DNA from: a virus
Strand: one strand, 5' to 3'
DNA: 35,130 nt
IMG/VR virus record: IMGVR_UViG_3300010430_000269
Coordinates: 1 to 35,130 of that record
Made by a program: the position numbers and the translations under genes. The notes beneath the pieces are model-generated. The model was not told the DNA's origin. It made no database searches and worked only from the letters and a program-made list of their open reading frames with translations. Positions 25,311 to 31,785 of the stretch are shown here, piece after piece. Position 1 is the stretch's first letter; each line of letters begins with the position of its first letter.

Positions 25311-25407
25311 AAGTGGCTTGCTGTTTAAAGTTTCGACCATTTTGCCGATGTTGGGAATATGGTTAATCGCAGTAAACACTATACCTAACAAGCCACCAGA
25401 TATATAA
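25263..25407 (-). mobile_element. Solitary 145-bp cassette without a clear gene
   Basis: The cassette opens at GTTATATAT (minus, 25408-25400) and closes with R'' GTATATAAC of site 5 (8/9 complementary). The mirror extends inward as CAAGCCAC (25389-25396) against GTGGCTTG (25313-25320). Upstream of its opening there is no attC stem, only ACGGTAG, so it looks inserted singly at a secondary G^TT site. Removing it joins GGTAG to TTAACTAAAAATA. One frame (GGLLGIVFTAINHIPNIGKM) is open across the unit on the minus strand but has no ATG, only TTG and GTG codons, so coding is doubtful. Confidence 0.6.
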
Positions 25408-25414
25408 CTACCGT

Positions 25415-25537
25415 TTAACAAATCTTAAACCAAGCCCATTTAAAAAAGCATACTACACCCATTGCGAATATTACATACACTCCTAGCATTAAAAAAAAGC
25501 TCAACCATCTAAATAGTTTATAATATATTCTTTTCAT
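25415..25537 (-). CDS. Single-span membrane protein, holin-like candidate (40 aa)
   Basis: MKRIYYKLFRWLSFFLMLGV and its continuation YVIFAMGVVCFFKW give a basic N-terminus followed by one 22-25 residue transmembrane helix and a short aromatic tail. The start overlaps the stop of the 21-aa frame by one base (TAATG). Two genes upstream lies a secreted 3D-domain protein, so a small membrane protein here is a reasonable holin, pinholin or spanin-helper candidate; nothing in the sequence proves it. The stop codon lies 7 bases from the opening of the inserted cassette, so the insertion spared the gene. Confidence 0.5.
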   Translation of the reverse strand: MKRIYYKLFRWLSFFLMLGVYVIFAMGVVCFFKWAWFKIC

Positions 25538-25602
25538 TATTTTCTTAATCGTTTTTGCCATTTAGCAATTTTCTTTTCACATTGTTGTTTTGTGTATTTC
25601 AT
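25537..25602 (-). CDS. Tiny basic peptide (21 aa) coupled to the membrane protein
   Basis: A 21-residue frame, MKYTKQQCEKKIAKWQKRLR with one more Lys, starts five bases after the stop of the 3D-domain gene and shares one base with the start of the 40-aa membrane protein. It is strongly basic and should form an amphipathic helix with one Cys and one Trp. The linked spacing on both sides argues for translation, but its length makes chance possible. Confidence 0.4.
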   Translation of the reverse strand: MKYTKQQCEKKIAKWQKRLRK

Positions 25603-25606
25603 AATT

Positions 25607-25972
25607 CTATTTAATTAATTTTATAATAACATTACTCCATTTCCCTAATCTAACTTCTTTATTAACTAAGAAGTCAATTCTTTTAGTATATCTCTTATTC
25701 ATTTTATCTCTAACAATCCACACCCCATCGTACTTCCCTGCTCCACTAACCATTACTTTAGATTTATTTGGAAATCTACTTAGTAAATCTCTAGATACAG
25801 CTATTATTCTATGCTTATATGGATTTTTAAGGTCTATTTTAAACATAAAAGCAGTATGCTGAACGTCTGTGTTACATTGTTCTGGAACAGCGTTGTAAAC
25901 TGTTGCTATAACTTTCTCTGTTTGAGCGTTGATTGTGGAGACACAAAACATAAATATTAGTAATACTCTCAT
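25607..25972 (-). CDS. Secreted 3D-domain (double-psi beta-barrel) protein, lysis candidate
   Basis: A 121-residue protein with a clear signal peptide (MRVLLIFMFCVSTINAQ, cleavage likely near residue 16). The mature part resembles the 3D domain shared by MltA-type and Rpf-associated murein enzymes: VIATVYNAVPEQCN at the front, IIAVSRDLL in the middle, then GKYDGVWIVRDKMNKRYTKR followed by IDFLV, which places Asp residues as in the EDTGG...RIDIFF pattern. This domain acts on or binds peptidoglycan in the periplasm. It starts two bases after the 118-aa gene and is followed by a basic peptide and a small membrane protein, which together look like a lysis-type cluster. A host-wall role in entry or release is inferred; catalysis cannot be confirmed by eye. 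Confidence 0.6.
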   Translation of the reverse strand: MRVLLIFMFCVSTINAQTEKVIATVYNAVPEQCNTDVQHTAFMFKIDLKNPYKHRIIAVSRDLLSRFPNKSKVMVSGAGKYDGVWIVRDKMNKRYTKRIDFLVNKEVRLGKWSNVIIKLIK

Positions 25973-25974
25973 AC

Positions 25975-26331
25975 CTAAAAACTTTTTAATCCAAATCTTA
26001 ATCTATTTCTAATTGATTTCTTCTCTTCACTTTCTCTATCAGATAAATCATATTCTAAAGATTTCAGTTCTATGTTAAGCAGCTTCTTAGCTTGAGATTG
26101 AACGTAATATAAATCACAAACATAAACAAAAGGTAAATTATTAAATAAATCTGTTTTATCAGAATCATTTATTACAGATATTTGATAATCTCCCTTAGTT
26201 AAATCAAGTATATCATACTTATTTCCATCTCTAACAAATTTAAATGAGTGATATAAAATCTCCTCTCTATCGTCAATTAATTGTTGTACTGGTAATATCT
26301 TTCTAGCTTCTTCAAATTTTTCTTTAGTCAT
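25975..26331 (-). CDS. Hypothetical protein, first gene of the 26350 operon (118 aa)
   Basis: I do not recognise this protein. It is soluble, with a short N-terminal helix (MTKEKFEEARKILPVQQLID), a beta-rich middle (KFVRDGNKYDILDLTKGDYQ) and a basic helical end (DRESEEKKSIRNRLRFGLKS). It begins only 19 bases after a strong promoter element and is two bases from the 3D-domain gene. No membrane span or metal motif is visible. It may help the downstream lysis-like genes or be an unrelated early function. Confidence 0.65.
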   Translation of the reverse strand: MTKEKFEEARKILPVQQLIDDREEILYHSFKFVRDGNKYDILDLTKGDYQISVINDSDKTDLFNNLPFVYVCDLYYVQSQAKKLLNIELKSLEYDLSDRESEEKKSIRNRLRFGLKSF

Positions 26332-26349
26332 AATTTATCTTATTTAATC

Positions 26350-26380
26350 CAAATGTAGTTAATTATTTTTTACTGTGCAA
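26350..26380 (-). promoter_or_regulatory. Full Bacteroidota promoter (TTG-N20-TACATTTG)
   Basis: On the minus strand TTG (26380-26378) is followed after exactly 20 bases by TACATTTG (26357-26350). This is one of two sites in the window with both elements at ideal spacing. It lies in the 57-base gap after the primase-helicase gene and should drive the 118-aa, 3D-domain and small membrane genes, and by read-through the region beyond. Confidence 0.75.
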
Positions 26381-26388
26381 GTTTTTTT

Positions 26389-28374
26389 TTAAAATGGAAC
26401 ATCCAAATCATCTACATCTCCAGGAAAAGCAACCTTCTCAATAATAGGAGCTTCAAAAGCATCTGCTATATTTTCTATAGGCTTTACTTTATGGTTTATA
26501 TATTCTGATTCAGATATTTCTTTTATTGAATTATCTTTAACTGATAACGGATTTCTATAATATTGTCTAGTTACAGTTCCATTCTGATTAAACACAGGAG
26601 CAGATAAATCAAACCAATACTTTTGATAGTATAACTCTATGTAGTGGTCATCAGGAGTTATGTTACATCCTAATTTTTTAGAACGAACCTTATCTATCTT
26701 CATCTCTGTTTTATTAGCATCTACAGCTCCTTTATCTCTATCAAACACAATAGAAACATCAGCTTTATTTGCAAAAACACCAAACTCTCCATCAGTTGTA
26801 TTAGGCATACCCTTCTCTCTTTGTTTACCTATTCTTGGGTGTTGAGAAATCCATACTGAACAATAGCTTTTTCTAAAATTTATTATATTTCTAGAAGCTG
26901 TTATTGCTTCTGAATAATCCCAATTATCTTGGTTTTCTCTTGGTGCTACAGAATTTATAGGGTCTATAAATAAAGCATAAATATCATATTTTATATAAAA
27001 AGCTTTAGCTACTTGCAAAGCTTTATCCACGCTTCTAACATCTTTCAAGAATATAAAGTGTTCCTCAATAAACGCTCTACCCTCATCATGTCTCTTTTTG
27101 TCGTTATTTTTTACTTCTTTAGGGTTGTCGTTTAAATAAAATGATAAAGCTGTCTCTGCATAATCATCTTCACTATTTTCAGCAGCAAATATTAACCACT
27201 TTAAACCATGAAGTTTAGAGCCTAGTACTTGTAAAAATTGTGTAACTGTGGTTTTTCCTATATTAGTTCCAGCCGTTATAGTATAAAGAGACCTTTTTCT
27301 ATATCTAAAGAACTCATCAACTCTTGACATATTAGTTTTAAGTCCTATCTCTATCTTGCCATCATACCAATCATCTACTACACCCCATATTTCAGAATAA
27401 GGAACTGCATAGTTATCTAACTCATCCTCTTTTATTTCCTCTCCTTCTACATCTGTTTTAACTTCTACAGTAACACCATAACCTAATTTATACAAAGACT
27501 TTGCAGCTAATTTAAAATCTCCACCATGTTCTAATACACAATAAACTGCTGACTTCTTATATCTAGTTTCTGGCTCAAAGTCTGTAGATGTGCTAAATAC
27601 AGAGAATCTTTCTTTGTCAAGCTCATAGTACCCAGAATGCTTAGCATCTGAACTTCCAGGTCTAAGTAACATAACTCTGTCACCACTTCTTCTAACTTCT
27701 TTCCATCCATTATTAATTAATAACCCAATAGTATCTTCTGAAGAAACCTTCTCATCATAATCATCAAAGGCAGTTTTAATTGTAGCATTACTTACTACAA
27801 CCTCTTTCCTATCATCTCTATAAGTATTATAAGAGCGAGCTAAAGACATTAAGAAATCTCTATCTAATTTAGATATGTAATTAACTGTAGATATTCTACC
27901 TTGAATAAAAGAGTATCCATTAGAAGGATATATTAAAACATAACCTCCAACACCTCTAGTTTCTAGTAGGACTTTTACTTTTTCTCCTTTCTCTTTCTCT
28001 TCGTTCGTAGCTTCTCTTCTAGCTAATTTAGCATTACCATCTTCTAAATCTTTACATTTGTAAAACCAATGATAACCTCCATTAACAGTAGTTTGAATAA
28101 CCATCTTTTTGTATAACTCTTGTGAATAAGATTTAACTTCCTCAATGTAAGATTCGTAAAGACCTCCTTCAATATCATACTTTAAATCAAAGTCTATACA
28201 TTCTAAATCATCTCCAGTTGCTATAGCTATACCTTCTACATGACTAAGCCTTTGGACTTCTTTAATATCAACTCCATCTTTCCAACTTCCAACTATTGGT
28301 TGTTTTTTATTGTTAGTTGGTACAAGTTTTAAACCTTGATTTAATCCTGATATTATTTTACTTTTTAAGTTCAT
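26389..28374 (-). CDS. Primase-polymerase / DnaB-type helicase fusion
   Basis: A 661-residue replication protein. Residues 1-190 resemble the archaeo-eukaryotic primase (bifunctional primase-polymerase) fold: ECIDFDLKY (59-67, the DxD metal pair at 61 and 63), GGYHWFYK (99-106, His102) and TRGVGGYVLIYPS (139-151). The C-terminal half is a RecA-type helicase domain with Walker A AGTNIGKTT (368-376), Walker B ALFIDPINS (467-475) and a downstream WISQHPRIG. The protein would unwind the fork and lay primers. It follows the winged-helix initiator gene by three bases in one operon. No separate DNA polymerase gene is in the window. The end (FPGDVDDLDVPF) is an acidic tail with terminal aromatic residue, like an SSB-type interaction tip. 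Confidence 0.85.
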   Translation of the reverse strand: MNLKSKIISGLNQGLKLVPTNNKKQPIVGSWKDGVDIKEVQRLSHVEGIAIATGDDLECIDFDLKYDIEGGLYESYIEEVKSYSQELYKKMVIQTTVNGGYHWFYKCKDLEDGNAKLARREATNEEKEKGEKVKVLLETRGVGGYVLIYPSNGYSFIQGRISTVNYISKLDRDFLMSLARSYNTYRDDRKEVVVSNATIKTAFDDYDEKVSSEDTIGLLINNGWKEVRRSGDRVMLLRPGSSDAKHSGYYELDKERFSVFSTSTDFEPETRYKKSAVYCVLEHGGDFKLAAKSLYKLGYGVTVEVKTDVEGEEIKEDELDNYAVPYSEIWGVVDDWYDGKIEIGLKTNMSRVDEFFRYRKRSLYTITAGTNIGKTTVTQFLQVLGSKLHGLKWLIFAAENSEDDYAETALSFYLNDNPKEVKNNDKKRHDEGRAFIEEHFIFLKDVRSVDKALQVAKAFYIKYDIYALFIDPINSVAPRENQDNWDYSEAITASRNIINFRKSYCSVWISQHPRIGKQREKGMPNTTDGEFGVFANKADVSIVFDRDKGAVDANKTEMKIDKVRSKKLGCNITPDDHYIELYYQKYWFDLSAPVFNQNGTVTRQYYRNPLSVKDNSIKEISESEYINHKVKPIENIADAFEAPIIEKVAFPGDVDDLDVPF

Positions 28375-28377
28375 GGG

Positions 28378-29172
28378 CTATTTTTTGTTTTTTTCTTCAT
28401 TAACAGTGTAATGCATCATCTTACTGACATCATATTGTTTTTTTACAGGAGCAGAATGTTCTGAATTATAAACATCAACCCACCATTCTCTTTTATCTGC
28501 TCTAAGAAAGAACTCAGGAGTTATACTTCTGTATTTAGAATCTTTATGCCAATCAGATTTACAAGCAGCTTCTATAGCTTTTCTAATGTCAGGTATATAA
28601 ATATTAATTAAGTCTTCTTCAGAAACATCTTCAATGAATTTATTCCATGCTAAAACTACCTTCTTATTTTTAATTGTAACACTGCTTCTTTGATTTACAA
28701 ACTTCTCTTTTAATCCGTTGAACATTTTTAAATATCTCTCTAATAAATCTTGTCTAACTGCTTCGTTTTTCTTCTTTGATTTATTAATATTAGTATTAAT
28801 AGTATTATTGGGTGCAATTTTTGCACTACCCTTTGTCAAATTTTGCACTACCCCTAGTTCATTTTTTGCACTACCTCCGTTCATTTTTTGCACTACCAAT
28901 TTAGTTACAGAATATTTATTGTAAGTAACACCATAATTAACCACTTGATTCTTTTTTATAAAACCAAAATCAACTAGTTTTTTTATAGTTTTTATAGCTG
29001 TGTTTCTAGAGCAGTTTAAAGTATCTTTGATGTAATTTATACTACCTGTAAATTCACTATTTCCATCTTGAGAAAATCCGTATATTATAGCGAAAACAAT
29101 GAGTTCATTACCTTTTAATTCCAACTCATTAATCATCCATCCTTGAATGGTGATGTAGTTTGTATTTTTCAT
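28378..29172 (-). CDS. Winged-helix replication initiator-like protein
   Basis: Residues about 1-75 form a winged-helix DNA-binding domain: a GWMINELELKGNELIVFAII helix, then GSINYIKDTLNCSRNTAIKT as turn and recognition helix, and LVDFGFIKKNQVVNYGVTYN as the wing. This layout is typical of phage replication initiators and DnaD/RepA-like proteins. A Lys/Asn-rich linker (about 95-130) leads to a helical C-terminal domain with LAWNKFIEDVSEEDLINIYI and a WHKDSKYRSITPEFFLRADK motif common in phage initiation proteins that load helicase. The primase-helicase gene follows three bases later. The 125-base leader carries a hairpin terminator and GTCGGAC motifs, suggesting autoregulation or origin function. 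Confidence 0.7.
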   Translation of the reverse strand: MKNTNYITIQGWMINELELKGNELIVFAIIYGFSQDGNSEFTGSINYIKDTLNCSRNTAIKTIKKLVDFGFIKKNQVVNYGVTYNKYSVTKLVVQKMNGGSAKNELGVVQNLTKGSAKIAPNNTINTNINKSKKKNEAVRQDLLERYLKMFNGLKEKFVNQRSSVTIKNKKVVLAWNKFIEDVSEEDLINIYIPDIRKAIEAACKSDWHKDSKYRSITPEFFLRADKREWWVDVYNSEHSAPVKKQYDVSKMMHYTVNEEKNKK

Positions 29173-29173
29173 A

Positions 29174-29283
29174 TCCGACAGTTTATAAGAACAAAAAACC
29201 TCTAGATTTCAAGCGTATTGTCGGACTGGCTCTCCATCTAAAGGTTGTGTAAATATTTTTAAAAGACTGTTAATTTGTCCGAC
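29174..29283. promoter_or_regulatory. GTCGGAC motif cluster in the initiator leader
   Basis: On the + strand TCCGACA (29174-29180), GTCGGAC (29220-29226) and GTCCGAC (29277-29283) occur within 110 bases of an AT-rich leader; the last two are exact inverted repeats. The first lies on the start codon side, the second in the loop of the terminator hairpin and the third near the promoter. They are candidate binding sites for the winged-helix protein encoded just downstream, acting as operators or origin iterons. Confidence 0.45.
29193..29246 (-). terminator. Terminator hairpin inside the initiator leader (possible attenuator)
   Basis: Minus-strand AACCTTTAGAT (29246-29236) pairs with ATCTAGAGGTT (29207-29197), 11 bp with one wobble, over a 28-base loop, followed by a T run to 29193. 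It lies after the promoter element at 29304 and before the initiator ATG, with no promoter between. It either terminates the upstream operon incompletely or conditionally stops initiator transcription. Its arms share CCTTTAGA and TCTAGAGG with the terminator at 5382. Confidence 0.7.
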
Positions 29284-29303
29284 CAAAAATAACAAATCTA
29301 CAG

Positions 29304-29311
29304 CAAAGATA
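29304..29311 (-). promoter_or_regulatory. Promoter element for the initiator-helicase operon
   Basis: TATCTTTG on the minus strand matches TAnnTTTG, 10 bases after the stop of the 96-aa gene and about 130 bases before the initiator start. It would transcribe through the terminator hairpin and GTCGGAC motifs of the leader. Confidence 0.55.
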
Positions 29312-29320
29312 CAAAAAAAT

Positions 29321-29611
29321 CTACTTATCTTTTTTGCTATGCTTCAAAACTTTATCAACAATACCATTTACAGATTTAGAATCTTCATTATAAGCCATAA
29401 AATATCTTTGATGTTTAATAATATCACCAACCTTATAGCTTTTAGTCATCATTTCTATAAAGTCAAAATGTTCTCCAGATAAATTAGAAAAACTATTATT
29501 AGATTCATAGCTTTCTACAATATCATAATCTTTTTCAAACCTCTGTAATTCTTTAATTGTTTTGTTTAAAAGGTTTTTTAGTTTTTGTTTAGGAGAATGT
29601 ATCCTTTTCAT
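29321..29611 (-). CDS. Hypothetical protein (96 aa)
   Basis: I do not recognise this protein. It begins with a basic helix (MKRIHSPKQKLKNLLNKTIK) followed by an acidic/aromatic middle (DYDIVESYESNNSFSNLSGE) and a region YKVGDIIKHQRYFMAYNEDS that reads like a small beta unit. It ends the operon that starts at 33634: the next promoter element lies 10 bases after its stop. A purine-rich AGAGGAA directly before the ATG could serve as an unusually good ribosome site for this genome. Confidence 0.6.
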   Translation of the reverse strand: MKRIHSPKQKLKNLLNKTIKELQRFEKDYDIVESYESNNSFSNLSGEHFDFIEMMTKSYKVGDIIKHQRYFMAYNEDSKSVNGIVDKVLKHSKKDK

Positions 29612-29681
29612 TTCCTCTAAATAATGTAATGTTATTTGAGAGCTTATAAGGAAACAAGATACTATTCTAAGTTTCTCTTTT

Positions 29682-30026
29682 TTAGTCGTATTTTTCGTTT
29701 AATAAATCATTTAATGATTCTTTAAGTTCCTTATTTTCTTGAACTAAAATCTTATTGTTTTGTTTTAATTTCTTATTATCATCTACAAGACGATTATTAA
29801 GTATAACTTGGGTATCATATAACCTTTTATGTTTTCTATATCTACCCTCATAACTCTCAAATTCTTTTTTACCATTTAATTTATATAAAGCCTCATCTCT
29901 TTCAGATGTAAGTACTCCAATCTCTCTTTTTAAACTTCTCAGAACAGATACAAGTTTAGCTACTGTTTCGTCTTTAGAGTACTTTTTATAACTATTCATT
30001 AACATTCTATCGTTGTATCCTCCCAT
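29682..30026 (-). CDS. Coiled-coil protein (114 aa)
   Basis: MGGYNDRMLMNSYKKYSKDE opens a protein that is almost wholly charged helix, with heptad-like leucines from about residue 25 to the end (LVSVLRSLKREIGVLTSERD; KELKESLNDLLNEKY). It should form an elongated coiled-coil oligomer. No catalytic motif. The gene follows the 62-aa membrane protein by three bases, and a 70-base gap without an open frame follows it. A Rz-like spanin role was considered, but it lacks both a signal and a membrane helix. Confidence 0.6.
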   Translation of the reverse strand: MGGYNDRMLMNSYKKYSKDETVAKLVSVLRSLKREIGVLTSERDEALYKLNGKKEFESYEGRYRKHKRLYDTQVILNNRLVDDNKKLKQNNKILVQENKELKESLNDLLNEKYD

Positions 30027-30029
30027 AAT

Positions 30030-30218
30030 TTAATATTTAAAGTTAACGTAAATTAAATCCCACAACCAGAACAAGACTATTCCAATTATTGATGATGGTG
30101 GAATATACTCTATTCCTTCATCTTTTAAAATTTTGTAATTAACATGAGATATTCTAATACCTATAACTAAGTATATAGCAATCACAATGTAAAACAATAA
30201 ATCTCTAACTATATCCAT
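30030..30218 (-). CDS. Small two-span membrane protein (62 aa)
   Basis: Two hydrophobic helices are visible: residues about 6-23 (DLLFYIVIAIYLVIGIRI) and about 42-60 (SSIIGIVLFWLWDLIYVNF), joined by a charged loop with an acidic segment (KDEGIEYIPP). It should sit in the inner membrane with both ends on the same side. Function is unknown; holin, superinfection exclusion or anti-receptor roles are all possible. It is packed between the pyrophosphatase gene (5-base gap) and the coiled-coil gene (3-base gap), so it belongs to the replication operon rather than to a lysis cluster. Confidence 0.6.
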   Translation of the reverse strand: MDIVRDLLFYIVIAIYLVIGIRISHVNYKILKDEGIEYIPPSSIIGIVLFWLWDLIYVNFKY

Positions 30219-30223
30219 AATTT

Positions 30224-30613
30224 CTATTTTAATATTTTACTAAAATCAGGCTCTCTGAAATTCTTACTCTTTAATATCTTGCCTAATGGTTTTCTAGGGT
30301 CATAAGCACCATTCTCTCCGTTTATAACAGGTTTTCCGTTGTCATCTAGTTTACTCATGTTAGAAGAATATATCTCGTTAAAAATAGCTTCTATCTTATC
30401 TTCTAATCCATGATGAACTATAGTGCCACATAGTACAAATAATTGGTCTCCAAGTGCATCTGCTATATCATCTAAACATTCAGCATCCATATATTCTTCA
30501 TTCTCTTCTTTCATTAGGTTATATCTAAGGTCAAAAGGAGGAGCGTACATATCATCTACACTAACATTAAATGCTTTATTAAATTCTTTTAATTTATCTG
30601 TATATTGTTTCAT
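30224..30613 (-). CDS. MazG/PRA-PH-like nucleotide pyrophosphohydrolase
   Basis: A 129-residue all-alpha NTP-pyrophosphatase. It shows the paired metal-binding motifs: EENEEY (36-41) and DIADALGDQLFVLCG (49-63), i.e. ExxEE followed by the DxxxD helix. A C-terminal part (NGENGAYDPRKPLGKILKSK) closely follows the pattern of phage phosphoribosyl-ATP pyrophosphohydrolase-like proteins. Such enzymes hydrolyse (d)NTPs to monophosphates; in phages they adjust nucleotide pools or lower host alarmone signals. It sits in the replication operon beside another nucleotide-linked protein (86 aa). The ATG at 30613 lies inside the end of a 27-aa upstream frame. Confidence 0.82.
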   Translation of the reverse strand: MKQYTDKLKEFNKAFNVSVDDMYAPPFDLRYNLMKEENEEYMDAECLDDIADALGDQLFVLCGTIVHHGLEDKIEAIFNEIYSSNMSKLDDNGKPVINGENGAYDPRKPLGKILKSKNFREPDFSKILK

Positions 30614-30677
30614 ATTTATCTATATTTTCTTTATACCATTCTTGGTATTCATAATAATATTCTTTACTTCCTATCAT
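30594..30677 (-). CDS. Small overlapping ORF (27 aa)
   Basis: MIGSKEYYYEYQEWYKENID followed by seven residues fills the gap between the 86-aa and pyrophosphatase genes. It starts 4 bases after the former's stop and overlaps the latter's start by 20 bases. It is Tyr/Glu-rich and helical. The overlap on one side and near-abutment on the other suit a coupled small gene, but the family is unknown. Confidence 0.4.
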   Translation of the reverse strand: MIGSKEYYYEYQEWYKENIDKYETIYR

Positions 30678-30681
30678 ATTT

Positions 30682-30942
30682 TTAATCTTTAAACTCATCA
30701 AAAGAAGTCCAATCATTCTCAACGCAAACCAAAACTAAGTAACCAATTAAGTCAGATACATCGTTCTTTTGTAATGTTTCATTATTCTTTACTCTAGCTA
30801 ATTTATCATCAAGTCTTTGTCCTACTTTGCATTTACCTTGAAATATATTCAATGGTTCTAAAGCAGCATTACCATACTTTAAGTTTTTATACTCTAATAA
30901 GTCAGACATAGAGTTTGTTATTTTTTTAAATTTACTTTTCAT
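30682..30942 (-). CDS. DUF1599-like small protein, possible nucleotide-pool enzyme (86 aa)
   Basis: The pattern LLEYKNLKYGNAALEPLNIF with KVGQRLDDKLARVKN and KNDVSDLIGYLVL resembles a recurrent phage protein related to DUF1599 / nucleotide-modification associated domains, themselves near the all-alpha NTP-pyrophosphatases. Conserved-looking K, YG, RLDDK and DVxDLIGY would form the helix-bundle active region. Its start shares ATGA with the stop of the DnaA-like gene, and a MazG-like gene lies just downstream, so a joint role in dNTP handling is reasonable. The family assignment is from memory and moderate. Confidence 0.55.
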   Translation of the reverse strand: MKSKFKKITNSMSDLLEYKNLKYGNAALEPLNIFQGKCKVGQRLDDKLARVKNNETLQKNDVSDLIGYLVLVCVENDWTSFDEFKD

Positions 30943-31478
30943 GCTTCTATCATATTTAAAATTGAATTAGCTCTAAGTAGAAATAAATCTTTAGACTTTT
31001 CATCTAGGTTATTAAATCTATCTGTAATACTGTATAATCTATTTTGTTCTTTTACTTTTATAACTCTATCTAATCTCCTTTTGATATTGTTTTTATCTCT
31101 TTTTAAATCCAAATACTTAGATTTTAGTTCCTCAAATTCAATCATAGAAAACATCTCACTTTCTTCTTTTGACGGCTTCATTTGATTGTACCTCTCATAA
31201 ATAATATAAGATTTCTTGTCGTAAATAGGAAGCATAGGGAAAATTTTATTCAAAGAATAAACTACTGTAGCGTGGTCTCTATTCATAGATTTACCTATAA
31301 TTGGCGTAGATAATCCTGTCTCATCTTTAGCTATCTGATAATAAATAGCTCTAGCATAAACATAATCTCTAGTTTTATTTTTCTTTGATATATCTTTTAT
31401 TCCAAACTCCCTTTCTATATATTTCTTGATATAACTAAGAATATACATAGTTTTACCGTTTTTTTTATCTAAACTCAT
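30939..31478 (-). CDS. DnaA domain IV-like DNA-binding protein without ATPase
   Basis: A 179-residue protein whose residues about 35-85 match the DNA-binding domain IV of DnaA: ARAIYYQIAKDETGLSTPII (42-61) followed by MNRDHATVVYSLNKI (65-79), equivalent to the bacterial signature GRDHTTVLHA that contacts the DnaA box. There is no Walker A or B motif, so it cannot act as an ATP-driven initiator. The rest is a long basic helix (KYLDLKRDKNNIKRRLDRVI). It could compete with host DnaA, mark the phage origin or repress host replication. It overlaps the next gene in ATGA and follows a 100-aa gene by four bases. Phages of Bacteroidota often carry this stand-alone domain. Confidence 0.75.
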   Translation of the reverse strand: MSLDKKNGKTMYILSYIKKYIEREFGIKDISKKNKTRDYVYARAIYYQIAKDETGLSTPIIGKSMNRDHATVVYSLNKIFPMLPIYDKKSYIIYERYNQMKPSKEESEMFSMIEFEELKSKYLDLKRDKNNIKRRLDRVIKVKEQNRLYSITDRFNNLDEKSKDLFLLRANSILNMIEA

Positions 31479-31482
31479 AATT

Positions 31483-31785
31483 TTATTTTTCTAATGATTC
31501 TCTAGTTAATTTATATAACCTAAATACCTCTTTCCAAACATTAAACTCATTGAATTTTTGCCTATTGTATTTTCTATCTGATTTACTTTTATCTATTCTA
31601 AGATAAGTGTCTTTTTTATTACCACTAGAAGTAAGGTCTTTGTCTAAATACAATCTCTTAATGTAAAACTCCCTCCATGCAAATGCTTCAGGAACGTAAG
31701 CTATACCTTTTTTAATACAAAACCTAGCATTCTCTAGCTCTTCTAAAACAGGAGAATATATTTCTCTTTTTTTATACCTACTCAT
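31483..31785 (-). CDS. Hypothetical basic protein (100 aa)
   Basis: The ATG at 31785 (MSRYKKREIYSPVLEELENA) overlaps the end of the flap-nuclease gene (GATGAGTAG), so the two are coupled; the frame extends one TTG codon further but ATG is preferred. The protein is basic, with a helical N-terminus, AYVPEAFAWREFYIKRLYLD in the middle and a charged C-terminal stretch (SKSDRKYNRQKFNEFNVWKE). No motif is recognised. Its place between nuclease and DnaA-like genes suggests DNA work, from context alone. Confidence 0.6.
   Translation of the reverse strand: MSRYKKREIYSPVLEELENARFCIKKGIAYVPEAFAWREFYIKRLYLDKDLTSSGNKKDTYLRIDKSKSDRKYNRQKFNEFNVWKEVFRLYKLTRESLEK

Noticed and set aside
25255-25408. Riboswitch or structured regulatory RNA between 25255 and 25408
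   Set aside because: The pairing is better explained by cassette-end mirror sequences plus an attC-like hairpin, and the element lies between cassette boundaries.
29682-30026. Rz-type spanin
   Set aside because: Coiled coil is present but neither a signal anchor nor a lipobox is visible.
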